Below are positions 1-7,108 of a stretch of 51,220 bases of DNA, piece by piece (within the stretch, counting starts at the first letter, position 1; each line of letters opens with the position of its first letter). The notes under the pieces were generated by a model that had not been told where the DNA came from, did not search any database, and saw nothing but the letters and a program-made list of their open reading frames with translations. Source of the DNA: CAYVIB01 sp964451365 (GTDB lineage: Bacteria; Pseudomonadota; Gammaproteobacteria; Pseudomonadales; Cellvibrionaceae); the NCBI GenBank assembly GCA_964451365.1, contig CAYVIB010000036.1:1-51220 (forward strand), written 5' to 3'. Both the position numbers and the translations under genes were made by a program.

Positions 1-43
1 CGTGAAACCCCGGTCAATCCACATAAAATGGATTCAAGTCCCA
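1..43. repeat. Left attachment-site core (direct repeat with the right end)
   Basis: Positions 1-43 are identical to 51178-51220. Inside is the inverted repeat AATCCA (16-21) and TGGATT (29-34) separated by exactly 7 bp (CATAAAA). This is the classical layout of a tyrosine-recombinase crossover: two core sites around a 7-bp overlap. The integrase gene starts 24 bp further in. The sequence running into 56 (TTCAAGTCCCAT then CAGCCACCCCA) resembles the T-arm and CCA end of a tRNA or tmRNA, but one T-stem pair is mismatched and the rest of the RNA would lie outside the window. The RNA-gene target is therefore only a possibility. Confidence 0.85.
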
Positions 44-66
44 TCAGCCACCCCAGTTCAACATAA

Positions 67-1242
67 TTAATTCAATAACTTACGCTGTTTCACTTCCACC
101 TCTGCCACACTTTTTGCCACACGTCCGCCGACGGCTGCATTGATTTTCTGCTGTTCTTCCAACGTTCGCTTGCTGTTAATCCACCGCGCGTAGACCTCGA
201 AAAACATTTTGACACTGTGTCCGAGCTGCTGGGCGGCGTAGGCCGGTTCGACGCCTTGCTCAAGCAATAATGTCGCGTAGGTGTGCCGGGTGTTGTACAT
301 GCGGCGGTGTCGGATTTTTAGAATCGTCAATGTTGAGCGCCAGATATCCCACTGCGTTGAACCGGTAATAATCGGCTTGCTGCTGTTGGGATTGCGGAAC
401 AGCTCGCCGGTTTCGATATCGTTCCGTGCGCGCGTGCGTCGCATAGCTGTGAGGGCTCGATCATTGAGATAGACCTCCCGGTCCTCATTCGTTTTTGTCA
501 GCAGCTCCAGGCGACCGCGAGAGCGCGCTTGATTCACCCGGGCAACGCGACCGTCGAAATCGATATTTTCCACCGGTAGGGCGATCAGTTCGGACGGGTT
601 GCGCATACCGGTAAAAAACGCAGTCTCGAAATAATCGCCCCAGGCCTCGCCGTAGTGGCGGTGAATGCGGGAAATGATCGCTTCGGTTTCGTCCTGGGTG
701 AACGGGTCTGGCTGGGATTTCGGCAGCTTGCGGAACTCGAGTTCTTCAGCTGGATTGGTGTCGATGTACCGCTTTTTCTTTGCGAGCTTGAAAACGCCGA
801 GCAGGGGAGTCAGTTCGTTGTTGTGGTATTTCGCACTCTTCGTGTGGAGCTTGGCATCGATGAGACATTGCTGCAGGTCGGCAAACCCGATGCGGTCAAT
901 CGGAAAATCAAACAGTGCCGCCCAAGTTCGATTCAGCGCTCGCTTGTAGTCGACCCTGGTGTTCTCCCGCACCGCCAGGCTATCGAGATATTCCCGCGCG
1001 ACATCAAAAAACTGCGGGGCCGCGGTCTTGACTGCCCTGGGGCTATCTGGAAATTCGGCGGCGTATTCGAACACCCCGGCCTTGATTTGCATGGTGATGC
1101 GCTGCCGGAACCGGCCCGCGCGGTCTATGTTAGCTGGCGTTGGTTGCCATTGGAGGGTTTCCCAAACTCGCTGACCGTGCCAGATAAACCAGATTTGGAT
1201 CGACGTCTCGCGGACTTTGACCCCTGGCCATTTTGTACCCAT
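67..1242 (-). CDS. int: Phage integrase, tyrosine recombinase
   Basis: This 391-residue site-specific recombinase would integrate and excise the prophage at the 43-bp att core next to it. The N-terminus (about 1-60) looks like the DUF3596 arm-DNA-binding domain, a core-binding domain follows (about 75-170), and the catalytic domain fills the rest. Visible catalytic residues are R214 (TGMR), K250, R319 (YNTRHT, with Y316 in the usual His position, as in many lambdoid integrases), H342 (LGHS) and nucleophile Y351. The start is preceded by AAGGGG. The gene overlaps the excisionase frame upstream by 118 bp, so the two are co-transcribed. It is the last gene of the leftward operon. Confidence 0.95.
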   Translation of the reverse strand: MGTKWPGVKVRETSIQIWFIWHGQRVWETLQWQPTPANIDRAGRFRQRITMQIKAGVFEYAAEFPDSPRAVKTAAPQFFDVAREYLDSLAVRENTRVDYKRALNRTWAALFDFPIDRIGFADLQQCLIDAKLHTKSAKYHNNELTPLLGVFKLAKKKRYIDTNPAEELEFRKLPKSQPDPFTQDETEAIISRIHRHYGEAWGDYFETAFFTGMRNPSELIALPVENIDFDGRVARVNQARSRGRLELLTKTNEDREVYLNDRALTAMRRTRARNDIETGELFRNPNSSKPIITGSTQWDIWRSTLTILKIRHRRMYNTRHTYATLLLEQGVEPAYAAQQLGHSVKMFFEVYARWINSKRTLEEQQKINAAVGGRVAKSVAEVEVKQRKLLN

Positions 1243-1436
1243 AGGTTGTACCCCTTTATACTTATTTGAATTTCACCGTCTGGGTCGTAGCGATATTGAA
1301 CGTTTTCCGTCCAGGCTCCACGATCGATTTTGCTCTCGACCTTCCGGCGGCTCCAGCCAACAATATCGGCAAATCGGCCAAGAGGCCACCATTCCAGATC
1401 GACCGGGATGAATTCGAGGTGTTCGGCGGTGTTCAC
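1125..1436 (-). CDS. xis: Excisionase-like DNA-binding protein (DUF1233-like)
   Basis: A 103-residue protein starting at a GTG with GGAGGG just upstream. Its N-terminal half has a winged-helix MerR/Xis look: a WWPLGRFADIVGWSRRKVE helix-turn-helix followed by the GAW...YRYDPDG wing typical of DUF1233-type excisionases. The C-terminal tail is basic (SKSARRRSKSG). It overlaps the integrase start by 118 bp and the DUF1643 gene by 4 bp. The position directly upstream of int supports a role as recombination directionality factor. A longer in-frame reading exists upstream but its composition looks non-coding. Confidence 0.8.
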   Translation of the reverse strand: MNTAEHLEFIPVDLEWWPLGRFADIVGWSRRKVESKIDRGAWTENVQYRYDPDGEIQISIKGYNLWVQNGQGSKSARRRSKSGLSGTVSEFGKPSNGNQRQLT

Positions 1437-1999
1437 GTGACCCTCCACAAAACAGGCTGCTGGTCGTTCGGTGCCCGGTGACGGCCGCGCGCGAGAGGGT
1501 GTTTTGGCGCTCCGCCGGCAGTCGTTCCAAGGCAGTAAATGTCCGGCCAAGGCTCGCAGTCCTCCTGAATTTCCATTGTCACCTGGTCGGCGACATTCCA
1601 TGCCCACGGTGCCGCGCCCCAAGCGGCGACTATCAGGTCGGAATGTTTCGCGTGCTCGACCACAATAGGCATGTTCCGGTAGAAAATTTCATCCCGGGTG
1701 TACCAGTCTTTTGACGGCTCCCAGTCTGCCCACCGCCGGCAGTCGGCTGGATTGGAAGAGCGGAACGGGAACAGATTTACAACCACCAGTCCGCCATAAC
1801 CCCAGGACTGCGTGAAGTGAATGCACCGCTTGATTGTCGGGTCATCGATATTTTCATCGGCGGTGCTCGGGTTGAGCATGATCCAGCACACGCGGGTTTC
1901 GGAGTTCCACCAGCGCTCGAGGGAGTAGCGCAATTTTCCGCAGCCGCTCAGATTTGCCGACTTTCGGATGACTGGCTCGATGAATGTTTGCTGGTTCAT
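1433..1999 (-). CDS. DUF1643 family protein
   Basis: A 188-residue soluble protein that matches the DUF1643 pattern: an RYSLERWW start of the domain, WIMLNPSTAD, then DDPTIKRCIHFTQSWGYGG and VVNLFPFRSSNP. The family is common in phages and plasmids and has no settled function. The start overlaps the end of the DUF5131 gene by 4 bp and its end overlaps the excisionase start, so it is translationally coupled in the leftward operon. Family assignment is confident from the motif string; any function would be a guess. Confidence 0.85.
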   Translation of the reverse strand: MNQQTFIEPVIRKSANLSGCGKLRYSLERWWNSETRVCWIMLNPSTADENIDDPTIKRCIHFTQSWGYGGLVVVNLFPFRSSNPADCRRWADWEPSKDWYTRDEIFYRNMPIVVEHAKHSDLIVAAWGAAPWAWNVADQVTMEIQEDCEPWPDIYCLGTTAGGAPKHPLARGRHRAPNDQQPVLWRVT

Positions 2000-3117
2000 A
2001 TCACCTCCGGATACTCATCCCAGGTGCGGCCATCGAGCATGCGGCCGGATCTCTTTTTGCCGATGCGGTACAGTCTCTCGCCGCGCTCGCAGATATGAAT
2101 TTCAGCATTGCGGAGTGACACAGAATCAACTGGATTATTCTCCGGGTCAAGCGATTCTTCCGGCCCAAACTCTCCCCACTGCTTAAACAAGAACCGCTTC
2201 CCAGCCGCAACAAATTGATCCCGTAGCGATCGCGCCCAGTCAGGATGCATCGGCCGTGCATTGCTGCCGGACTCACCGCCGACAACTCCCCAATGCAGTT
2301 CTTCGCATGGTTCTGGTTCTCCACAGCACTCCGGCGGATCAGGCGGAGTCATCCATCCATCACCGGGGTGACCATCAACCTTGTTTCCGCAGCATTGCCA
2401 AAGAAATCGATTTAGGTCTATCGGACCAAGCAGCGGCTCCATGCTCAACCATCGAATGCGAGCGGGAATTTTCAACAACTTGGGAATATCGCGGTCGGCT
2501 TCAGGCTGGTTGACGACAGTGATTCCGAGCCAGACTTGACCGGGAGCATAACCGCGCAACCAGTTGGTCAGCCAAATTCCCAGGTCATGGTGCAAGTTGT
2601 CGTAGCAATATCCAATACATTGCTGAATTCGTTTGTTGAAGTTACTGATGCGCTTGGTAAGCAAAAGCCAGTTCAAATCCGGAGTCTGCTTGATCAAATC
2701 CAGCAGGTCGACCAGCCATTCGATAGGAACTTCATTGTCGAGCCAGTCAGCGATAGATGCACAAAACACACGGCGCTGAGTCGGGTGCATCGCCCGCGAT
2801 CTGCATTTTTCGCATTCCTGGCCACCGTCCACAAACCCAAGCGTCTCGGGATCGTAATCAGTAAACGGAATACCTTCGCCGCGGTGCCCGCAATCGTAGC
2901 ACTCGAAAAACTCCCGTTCATTCCACTTGATAGCCTGACGCCAAGTAGCTTTGGCTGTTCGCCGACGCGGCGCACCTGGACCCCAATTCTCGCCTTTGTA
3001 AAACCTTTTGTTTCGTGCCCAGGCATAGCAGTTGTCACAGCCAGGGCTCACTGGCGAACAACCATCCCACGGATTGAGTGTCGAATCACACCACGCTATA
3101 TCTGTTTTTTCAGCCAT
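1996..3117 (-). CDS. Phage Gp37/Gp68 family protein (DUF5131)
   Basis: A 373-residue protein beginning at MAEKTDIAW, typical of the Gp37/Gp68 (DUF5131) family: TLNPWDGCSPVSPGCDNCYA near the N-terminus, LLLTKR in the middle, SMEPLLGPID, then GGESGSNARPMHPDW and FKQWGEF. The conserved cysteines in GCDNCYA suggest a metal or cluster site, and structure-based comments on the family point to a radical-SAM-like fold, but no reaction is established. An extra cysteine pair (CYDCGHRGE...CEKC) adds a zinc-ribbon insertion. I start it at 3117 because the longer reading frame loses family resemblance upstream. Confidence 0.85.
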   Translation of the reverse strand: MAEKTDIAWCDSTLNPWDGCSPVSPGCDNCYAWARNKRFYKGENWGPGAPRRRTAKATWRQAIKWNEREFFECYDCGHRGEGIPFTDYDPETLGFVDGGQECEKCRSRAMHPTQRRVFCASIADWLDNEVPIEWLVDLLDLIKQTPDLNWLLLTKRISNFNKRIQQCIGYCYDNLHHDLGIWLTNWLRGYAPGQVWLGITVVNQPEADRDIPKLLKIPARIRWLSMEPLLGPIDLNRFLWQCCGNKVDGHPGDGWMTPPDPPECCGEPEPCEELHWGVVGGESGSNARPMHPDWARSLRDQFVAAGKRFLFKQWGEFGPEESLDPENNPVDSVSLRNAEIHICERGERLYRIGKKRSGRMLDGRTWDEYPEVI

Positions 3118-3119
3118 CT

Positions 3120-3302
3120 TCAAACCTGCTTTTTCAAAGTGGAAATTATTTGATTGTGCTCTTGCACGCGCTGAGCATGTCGTTTTGCAGCTTCCTGATT
3201 CCTGGCCCATTCGGCCAAGTCCAAACAATATGACGCGGCTTTTAATTGGCGCTGTTGCGCTTCGATGGCCCGCTTAACTGTGGATAGTGACGGCTTTAGC
3301 AT
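3120..3302 (-). CDS. Small coiled-coil hypothetical protein
   Basis: A 60-residue, Ala/Gln/Arg-rich protein predicted by eye to be almost entirely helical (repeated AEWARNQEAAKRHAQRVQEH pattern). It is packed tightly: its stop lies 2 bp before the DUF5131 start, and its ATG touches the end of the GIY-YIG gene. No family recognised. Confidence 0.6.
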   Translation of the reverse strand: MLKPSLSTVKRAIEAQQRQLKAASYCLDLAEWARNQEAAKRHAQRVQEHNQIISTLKKQV

Positions 3303-3991
3303 TACGCCGCCCCTTTGTCATTTCGCCTTAGCGACTCACTAAAGCATTGATCAAAAGTAAGTGGAGCAACAAGGTAATTATTTATCGAGTGAATATTCAT
3401 CTTTGGTCTGATCGTGTGGATATATAGAGATTCAACAAGATCAAGCTGACCCTCTTCGCACTCAATGTAACACCATCGATCAAAAACCTTTACCCCTTCA
3501 TTGGCATGCGTGGCAACCCTTGAAAATACATTTTTGGACTGTCCGACATATACAATGCTGTCTTTGTGAATGAGAAAATAAACACCCACGGAAGGTGTAT
3601 GCCGTCCACTTTTCAAAACAATTTCTTCCGGGGCAAGAAGCTTATTTGTATACCCGGCATGGTTAACGGCGGAGAATAAAACCTTTGATTGCTCCGCCTT
3701 CTCTAGTTGTGCTTTAAGGCTCGACAACCTTTTTTCTAAATCGCTGCAATTATCCAACATCTGCTGTTGTTTTGGTTTGGCGACTGTCAGGCATTCGGCT
3801 CTAGCGGCTGCAACCAAATCGAGCGGCCTATATTTTCCGTCAATGGTTTTTATTGGACGACCTTCGCGAATTCGCCTTGAGGTATAACTCGATGGCTGTA
3901 TTCCACCAATGGACATTATCTTATTGATCCGGCACAAGGTGAGATACTGTCTAAAATCCTCTCTTGAAATAAACTCCGGCCTACCTCTCAT
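3302..3991 (-). CDS. GIY-YIG nuclease-domain protein
   Basis: A 229-residue protein with a C-terminal GIY-YIG type domain: GVYFLIHKDSIVYVGQS gives the GIY and YIG strands (as GVY and YVG), followed by the conserved arginine in FSRVATH and a glutamate in DLVESLYIHTIRPKMN. The N-terminal half holds a helix-turn-helix-like segment (QPSSYTSRRIREGRPI) and a coiled coil (about 95-125). The gene is more AT-rich than its neighbours, which suggests separate acquisition. No intron or split gene is seen beside it, so a homing role is not supported. It could cut or repair DNA during the lytic cycle. Confidence 0.75.
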   Translation of the reverse strand: MRGRPEFISREDFRQYLTLCRINKIMSIGGIQPSSYTSRRIREGRPIKTIDGKYRPLDLVAAARAECLTVAKPKQQQMLDNCSDLEKRLSSLKAQLEKAEQSKVLFSAVNHAGYTNKLLAPEEIVLKSGRHTPSVGVYFLIHKDSIVYVGQSKNVFSRVATHANEGVKVFDRWCYIECEEGQLDLVESLYIHTIRPKMNIHSINNYLVAPLTFDQCFSESLRRNDKGAA

Positions 3992-3992
3992 A

Positions 3993-4424
3993 TCAATTAT
4001 TCCCCAAACACTCGATAGTAAATTCAGTGTGCCGATAGCACTCCCGGTTCCCACACCTCAGCGCGGCCTCAATTTGTTCCAGCGCGTGAGAGTTCAATTC
4101 CGCGATAGTGGCCACGGCCTCCAATTCGCATTCTTCGTTTTGCGTCACGCCGTTTGGATAATCAAAAACCACGTTGATTTTTACCAACCAGCGGAAACGC
4201 GCTTCTCGGGTAAGCCAGTCGCCAAACTGGTTAAACATCGTCACCGCTTTTGTTCGATAAATCGGGTTGCGGTGATCAATCTTGCCGGCGATACGTTCGT
4301 GTGTTTCCCGCCATGGCTCCGGATCATCCCAGGAGATAATCAAACCTTTCACGCTCGCGCGGGCGCGCTTGTGGATCTGTGCAGAGGGGCGAGGGCGCTG
4401 TTTTAGTGCGGCCGATGCTCTCAT
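3993..4424 (-). CDS. Hypothetical protein
   Basis: A 143-residue protein with a very basic N-terminus (ALKQRPRPSAQIHKRARASVKG) and a mixed alpha/beta body (FRWLVKINVVFDYPNG, then an acidic helix ECELEAVATIAELNSHALEQIE). The ATG overlaps the stop of the upstream membrane-protein gene by 4 bp. No family recognised; the basic tail could bind nucleic acid. Confidence 0.6.
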   Translation of the reverse strand: MRASAALKQRPRPSAQIHKRARASVKGLIISWDDPEPWRETHERIAGKIDHRNPIYRTKAVTMFNQFGDWLTREARFRWLVKINVVFDYPNGVTQNEECELEAVATIAELNSHALEQIEAALRCGNRECYRHTEFTIECLGNN

Positions 4425-4675
4425 TCGTGGTCGCCCCCTATTTTCGCCAAACGGTTGGCGGCGGCGTGAAGACGGGCGTTAAACCATCGGCGGATGACAT
4501 AGCTTCGCACCAGACTGATCACGGTGAAATAAGCGCTAATTTCCAGATTCGTTGATAGCGATATGTGAATTCCAACGATCGGAAAAATCACTATTTGAGA
4601 TAGTAGCGCAACACCAAACCCGATCACGATGTTCATGATTGATTCGATTAGCGAGCCGAGTTTAGTTTGTTGCAT
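4421..4675 (-). CDS. Small phage inner-membrane protein (DUF7220-like)
   Basis: An 84-residue protein with two hydrophobic segments: SIMNIVIGFGVALLSQIVIFPIVGI (about 11-36) and a shorter one around ISAYFTVISLV. A basic tail follows (RSYVIRRWFNARLHAAANRL). The layout resembles the two-helix DUF7220 phage membrane family. The start is set by GGAGG 6 bp upstream. The gene overlaps the end of the methyltransferase by 14 bp. Function unknown; an early membrane protein of this kind could affect superinfection. Confidence 0.7.
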   Translation of the reverse strand: MQQTKLGSLIESIMNIVIGFGVALLSQIVIFPIVGIHISLSTNLEISAYFTVISLVRSYVIRRWFNARLHAAANRLAKIGGDHE

Positions 4676-6815
4676 CTGCGCCTCCACCGACTGACAGCGC
4701 GATCGCAACCGGACGAACCCAGATTGGCGTACGGCCGAGAACAAAAGTTTCTCCGGCCCACGCAAGCAGCAATGTTTCCCCGATGACCGATCCGATCGCT
4801 TCGGCCGCTGCCGGCGGTACCAGATTCCCGATTCGCTCTCGCCAGTCGCTATCGGAAAGGCCTTCAAGTTCCAGGTATTCCTCTGGTTCGATCAGGCTTT
4901 GAATGGCGGCGAGTTCCAATGTGGTGAAAGGGCGGTGCCAAGTGTTATCAAGGGCGCGGATGATCGCGACCAATTGTTGATTTGGTTCCGGAAGCGGCTT
5001 GTGCTCACCGAACGGAAATTCACATGCCTGACATAAAGATCCTGGCACCATGAGCCCCTTGTCGATAGCGGCTTTACAGCAAACTGGACACCCTGACGGC
5101 AGGCGAGGATCAGCAACCGACCAGCGGCCGTTATCGTGCTTTGCAGCGCCGGCTACTGCGTAACTTTGTGAATCCCACGGGACAACGCCATAGTGTCCGC
5201 CAGTGAGATAATGATCGCCGGAATCTTTATCTTTGCGCATTCCCGGGCGCGGATCTGCTACTGCATAGGCTCCAGTATCATCACCACCAATGACGGTTCC
5301 GGTTCTGGATTCCCAGGGAGTGACCGCGTATTTACTAAAAAGCTTCCGCTCCGGTGGGCGGGGATCAGCAACATCAAACGCCCCTTGGCCTGTCGTGCTC
5401 CCGGAAATTACCGTGCCGGCAGGTTCTTCAAAGTTGGTGACTTTGTACTTGCTGGAGAATGATTCTCCGCGCGGGTCGGCTACAGCAAACTTTCCGTTCG
5501 ATGGCATCGATTCGCCCGATACCGTTCCGGCGTTTTCATTCCAGGCGATAACGCCATAACCACCTTTGTAGGATTGGGCTCGAGGGTCGGCAACACATCC
5601 CAAACCGTTTGCGCAATGAGTGGCGCCAGTGACAGTTTTCGCGGCTTGGTCCCACGGAATAATTTTGTAAATATTTTGATGTGAATTTTGTGAAAACCCG
5701 GGTCTTGGATCCGCAACGCTGAATTGACCCTGCCCTGGCGATTGCTGGCCGGTCACTGTCGTTGCCGGCTGATCCCATTGGCGCACACCATAGGCCTGCC
5801 CGGCATTCCATTTTGCCGATTGATCAAAGCGCGGATCTGCAACAGAGAAAGTTCCATTGCTCGGCGTCGACCTGCCGGCAATGGTGCCGACGGAATCTTC
5901 CCACCGGTTAACCCCCAAGTACCCATGGTGATATTCCGGAACAATCAAATAATCCCGAAGGTACCCATCTTCCACCACCATCTTATTCAGTGATCGCCAA
6001 TCACTGCCGGCCTCGACAAATGCCAACCGCACCCAGGTTTTCCACTGCAAACGCGGTATGCGGTGCATAGGTCCGGCGGACACATCACCAGGCAACGGCA
6101 TCCGGCCGAGGATATCGCCAACTGCACGTAATGACTTTTTCTCCGGTTCGTAAAGAAATGGCGGGATTTTTTCAACATGGCGCGCGACCAATAGAAATCG
6201 TTTGCGACTTTGAGCAAGGCCTCCCAGCTCGCCACAGTCATGCGTTGTTTCCGCTACTGCGTAACCATAACGGCCAAGCAGGCTTTGAATCTGATCGAGC
6301 AGGGCGCGCCCACGGTTCGCAATACGCGGCACGTTCTCAAATAAAACAAACTCCGGCGGATCATCAGCCCAAGCTTCGAGCATCAACCACACACCACGAA
6401 CGGTAAGCCGGTTCAATGCCTGATATTTCGCGGTAGTGCTCAGCGATTGCGAGAGCAGGCCAGAAAATCCTTTGCACGGCGCCGACAGGAAAACAATGTT
6501 CGGCCTCTCATACCCGGCAGCGCGCTGGATATCTTCCGCCGTTGCCTCTCTCCAGCCTGCAGGCGGTTGTTTCCCGTGAAACGCTATGTACTGATCGCGA
6601 TCAAACAAATCCATAACCGTGCCGGGAACGCCTGCAATATTGGTGAAATCTTTAATTGCAGCGGCGTTGCTATCGATGCCACCAATACAGCGATATTCCC
6701 CGACCATGGTACCGACTCGCGCATGGCTGCGATTGAATCCCTTGGCTCCGCCTCCACTGCCGCAGAATAAGTGAAAGTGCCGGATCTCTTTTTTTATTGG
6801 AGTTAGTGAATTCAT
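4662..6815 (-). CDS. DNA cytosine-C5 methyltransferase with tandem repeats in the target-recognition region
   Basis: A 717-residue C5-cytosine methyltransferase that should methylate phage DNA with SAM. Visible motifs are I (HLFCGSGGGAKGF), IV (SAPCKGFSG, catalytic Cys about 114), VI (FENV, about 159-162), VIII (QSRKRF, about 202-206) and X (GNLVPP, about 663-668). Between VIII and the C-terminal motifs, where the target-recognition domain belongs, lie seven imperfect 37-48 residue repeats, each ending in VADPR (about 325, 367, 408, 445, 482, 519, 567). A Cys-rich zinc-like patch (CPVCC...CQAC) follows. An ordinary family member is about 330-450 residues long, so the extra length is the repeat array. 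The start at 6815 has AGGG upstream. Likely anti-restriction. Confidence 0.93.
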   Translation of the reverse strand: MNSLTPIKKEIRHFHLFCGSGGGAKGFNRSHARVGTMVGEYRCIGGIDSNAAAIKDFTNIAGVPGTVMDLFDRDQYIAFHGKQPPAGWREATAEDIQRAAGYERPNIVFLSAPCKGFSGLLSQSLSTTAKYQALNRLTVRGVWLMLEAWADDPPEFVLFENVPRIANRGRALLDQIQSLLGRYGYAVAETTHDCGELGGLAQSRKRFLLVARHVEKIPPFLYEPEKKSLRAVGDILGRMPLPGDVSAGPMHRIPRLQWKTWVRLAFVEAGSDWRSLNKMVVEDGYLRDYLIVPEYHHGYLGVNRWEDSVGTIAGRSTPSNGTFSVADPRFDQSAKWNAGQAYGVRQWDQPATTVTGQQSPGQGQFSVADPRPGFSQNSHQNIYKIIPWDQAAKTVTGATHCANGLGCVADPRAQSYKGGYGVIAWNENAGTVSGESMPSNGKFAVADPRGESFSSKYKVTNFEEPAGTVISGSTTGQGAFDVADPRPPERKLFSKYAVTPWESRTGTVIGGDDTGAYAVADPRPGMRKDKDSGDHYLTGGHYGVVPWDSQSYAVAGAAKHDNGRWSVADPRLPSGCPVCCKAAIDKGLMVPGSLCQACEFPFGEHKPLPEPNQQLVAIIRALDNTWHRPFTTLELAAIQSLIEPEEYLELEGLSDSDWRERIGNLVPPAAAEAIGSVIGETLLLAWAGETFVLGRTPIWVRPVAIALSVGGGADATN
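5097..5930 (-). repeat. Seven coding repeats of the VADPR module
   Basis: This part of the methyltransferase gene encodes seven copies of a module of the form Y-x-V-x-x-W-x5-TV-x-G-x6-G-x3-VADPR. Steps between the VADPR signatures are 42, 41, 37, 37, 37 and 48 residues. The copies differ at DNA level and in the variable stretch after TVxG, while the framework residues hold. That suggests old duplications kept by selection, not recent slippage. Confidence 0.9.
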
Positions 6816-6829
6816 GGTGTTCCCTAGTT

Positions 6830-7108
6830 TTAAAACGGAATGTTTTCTGCGTCGCAATGCGGGCAATTCGGCTCACGGAAATCAAACTCCTTTTTGCAAG
6901 CCCAGCATGTGTATGCTGGCTCACGCTTTTCCGGCTCATGCCGCCCGCAATTCCCGCAAACGATCTGCCCGGTATTCTCATCGAGGCGCTGTTTAAGCTG
7001 GCTTCGTTCCTGGCCACTGCGCACCGGGTTGAAGTTGCTACATTCGCACGGGCTGTGGAATTTCAGAACAGTGGTAGTGCCGTTGCTGTTTTTAATTAAT
7101 GTGTTCAT
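6830..7108 (-). CDS. Small zinc-ribbon protein
   Basis: A 92-residue protein with two C-terminal zinc-ribbon modules (CGNCGRHE, then CWACKKEF...CPHC) and an N-terminal CEC pair. It ends 14 bp before the methyltransferase start and overlaps the helicase-methyltransferase gene by 4 bp. Such ribbons often bind nucleic acid or partner proteins, and the position between two DNA methyltransferases suggests an accessory DNA-binding role. That role is inferred from context only. Confidence 0.7.
   Translation of the reverse strand: MNTLIKNSNGTTTVLKFHSPCECSNFNPVRSGQERSQLKQRLDENTGQIVCGNCGRHEPEKREPAYTCWACKKEFDFREPNCPHCDAENIPF

Noticed and set aside
1..56. A tRNA or tmRNA 3' end at the left boundary
   Set aside because: The TTCAAGTC loop and CCA-like end are suggestive, but the T-stem has a mismatch and the rest of the gene would lie outside the window. 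Listed only as a possible integration target.
655..1269. A 204-codon plus-strand frame over the integrase gene
   Set aside because: Antisense shadow of int; no start signal or domain.
3302..3991. Homing endonuclease with intron
   Set aside because: No interrupted gene or intron-like sequence flanks it; neighbours are intact and overlapping.
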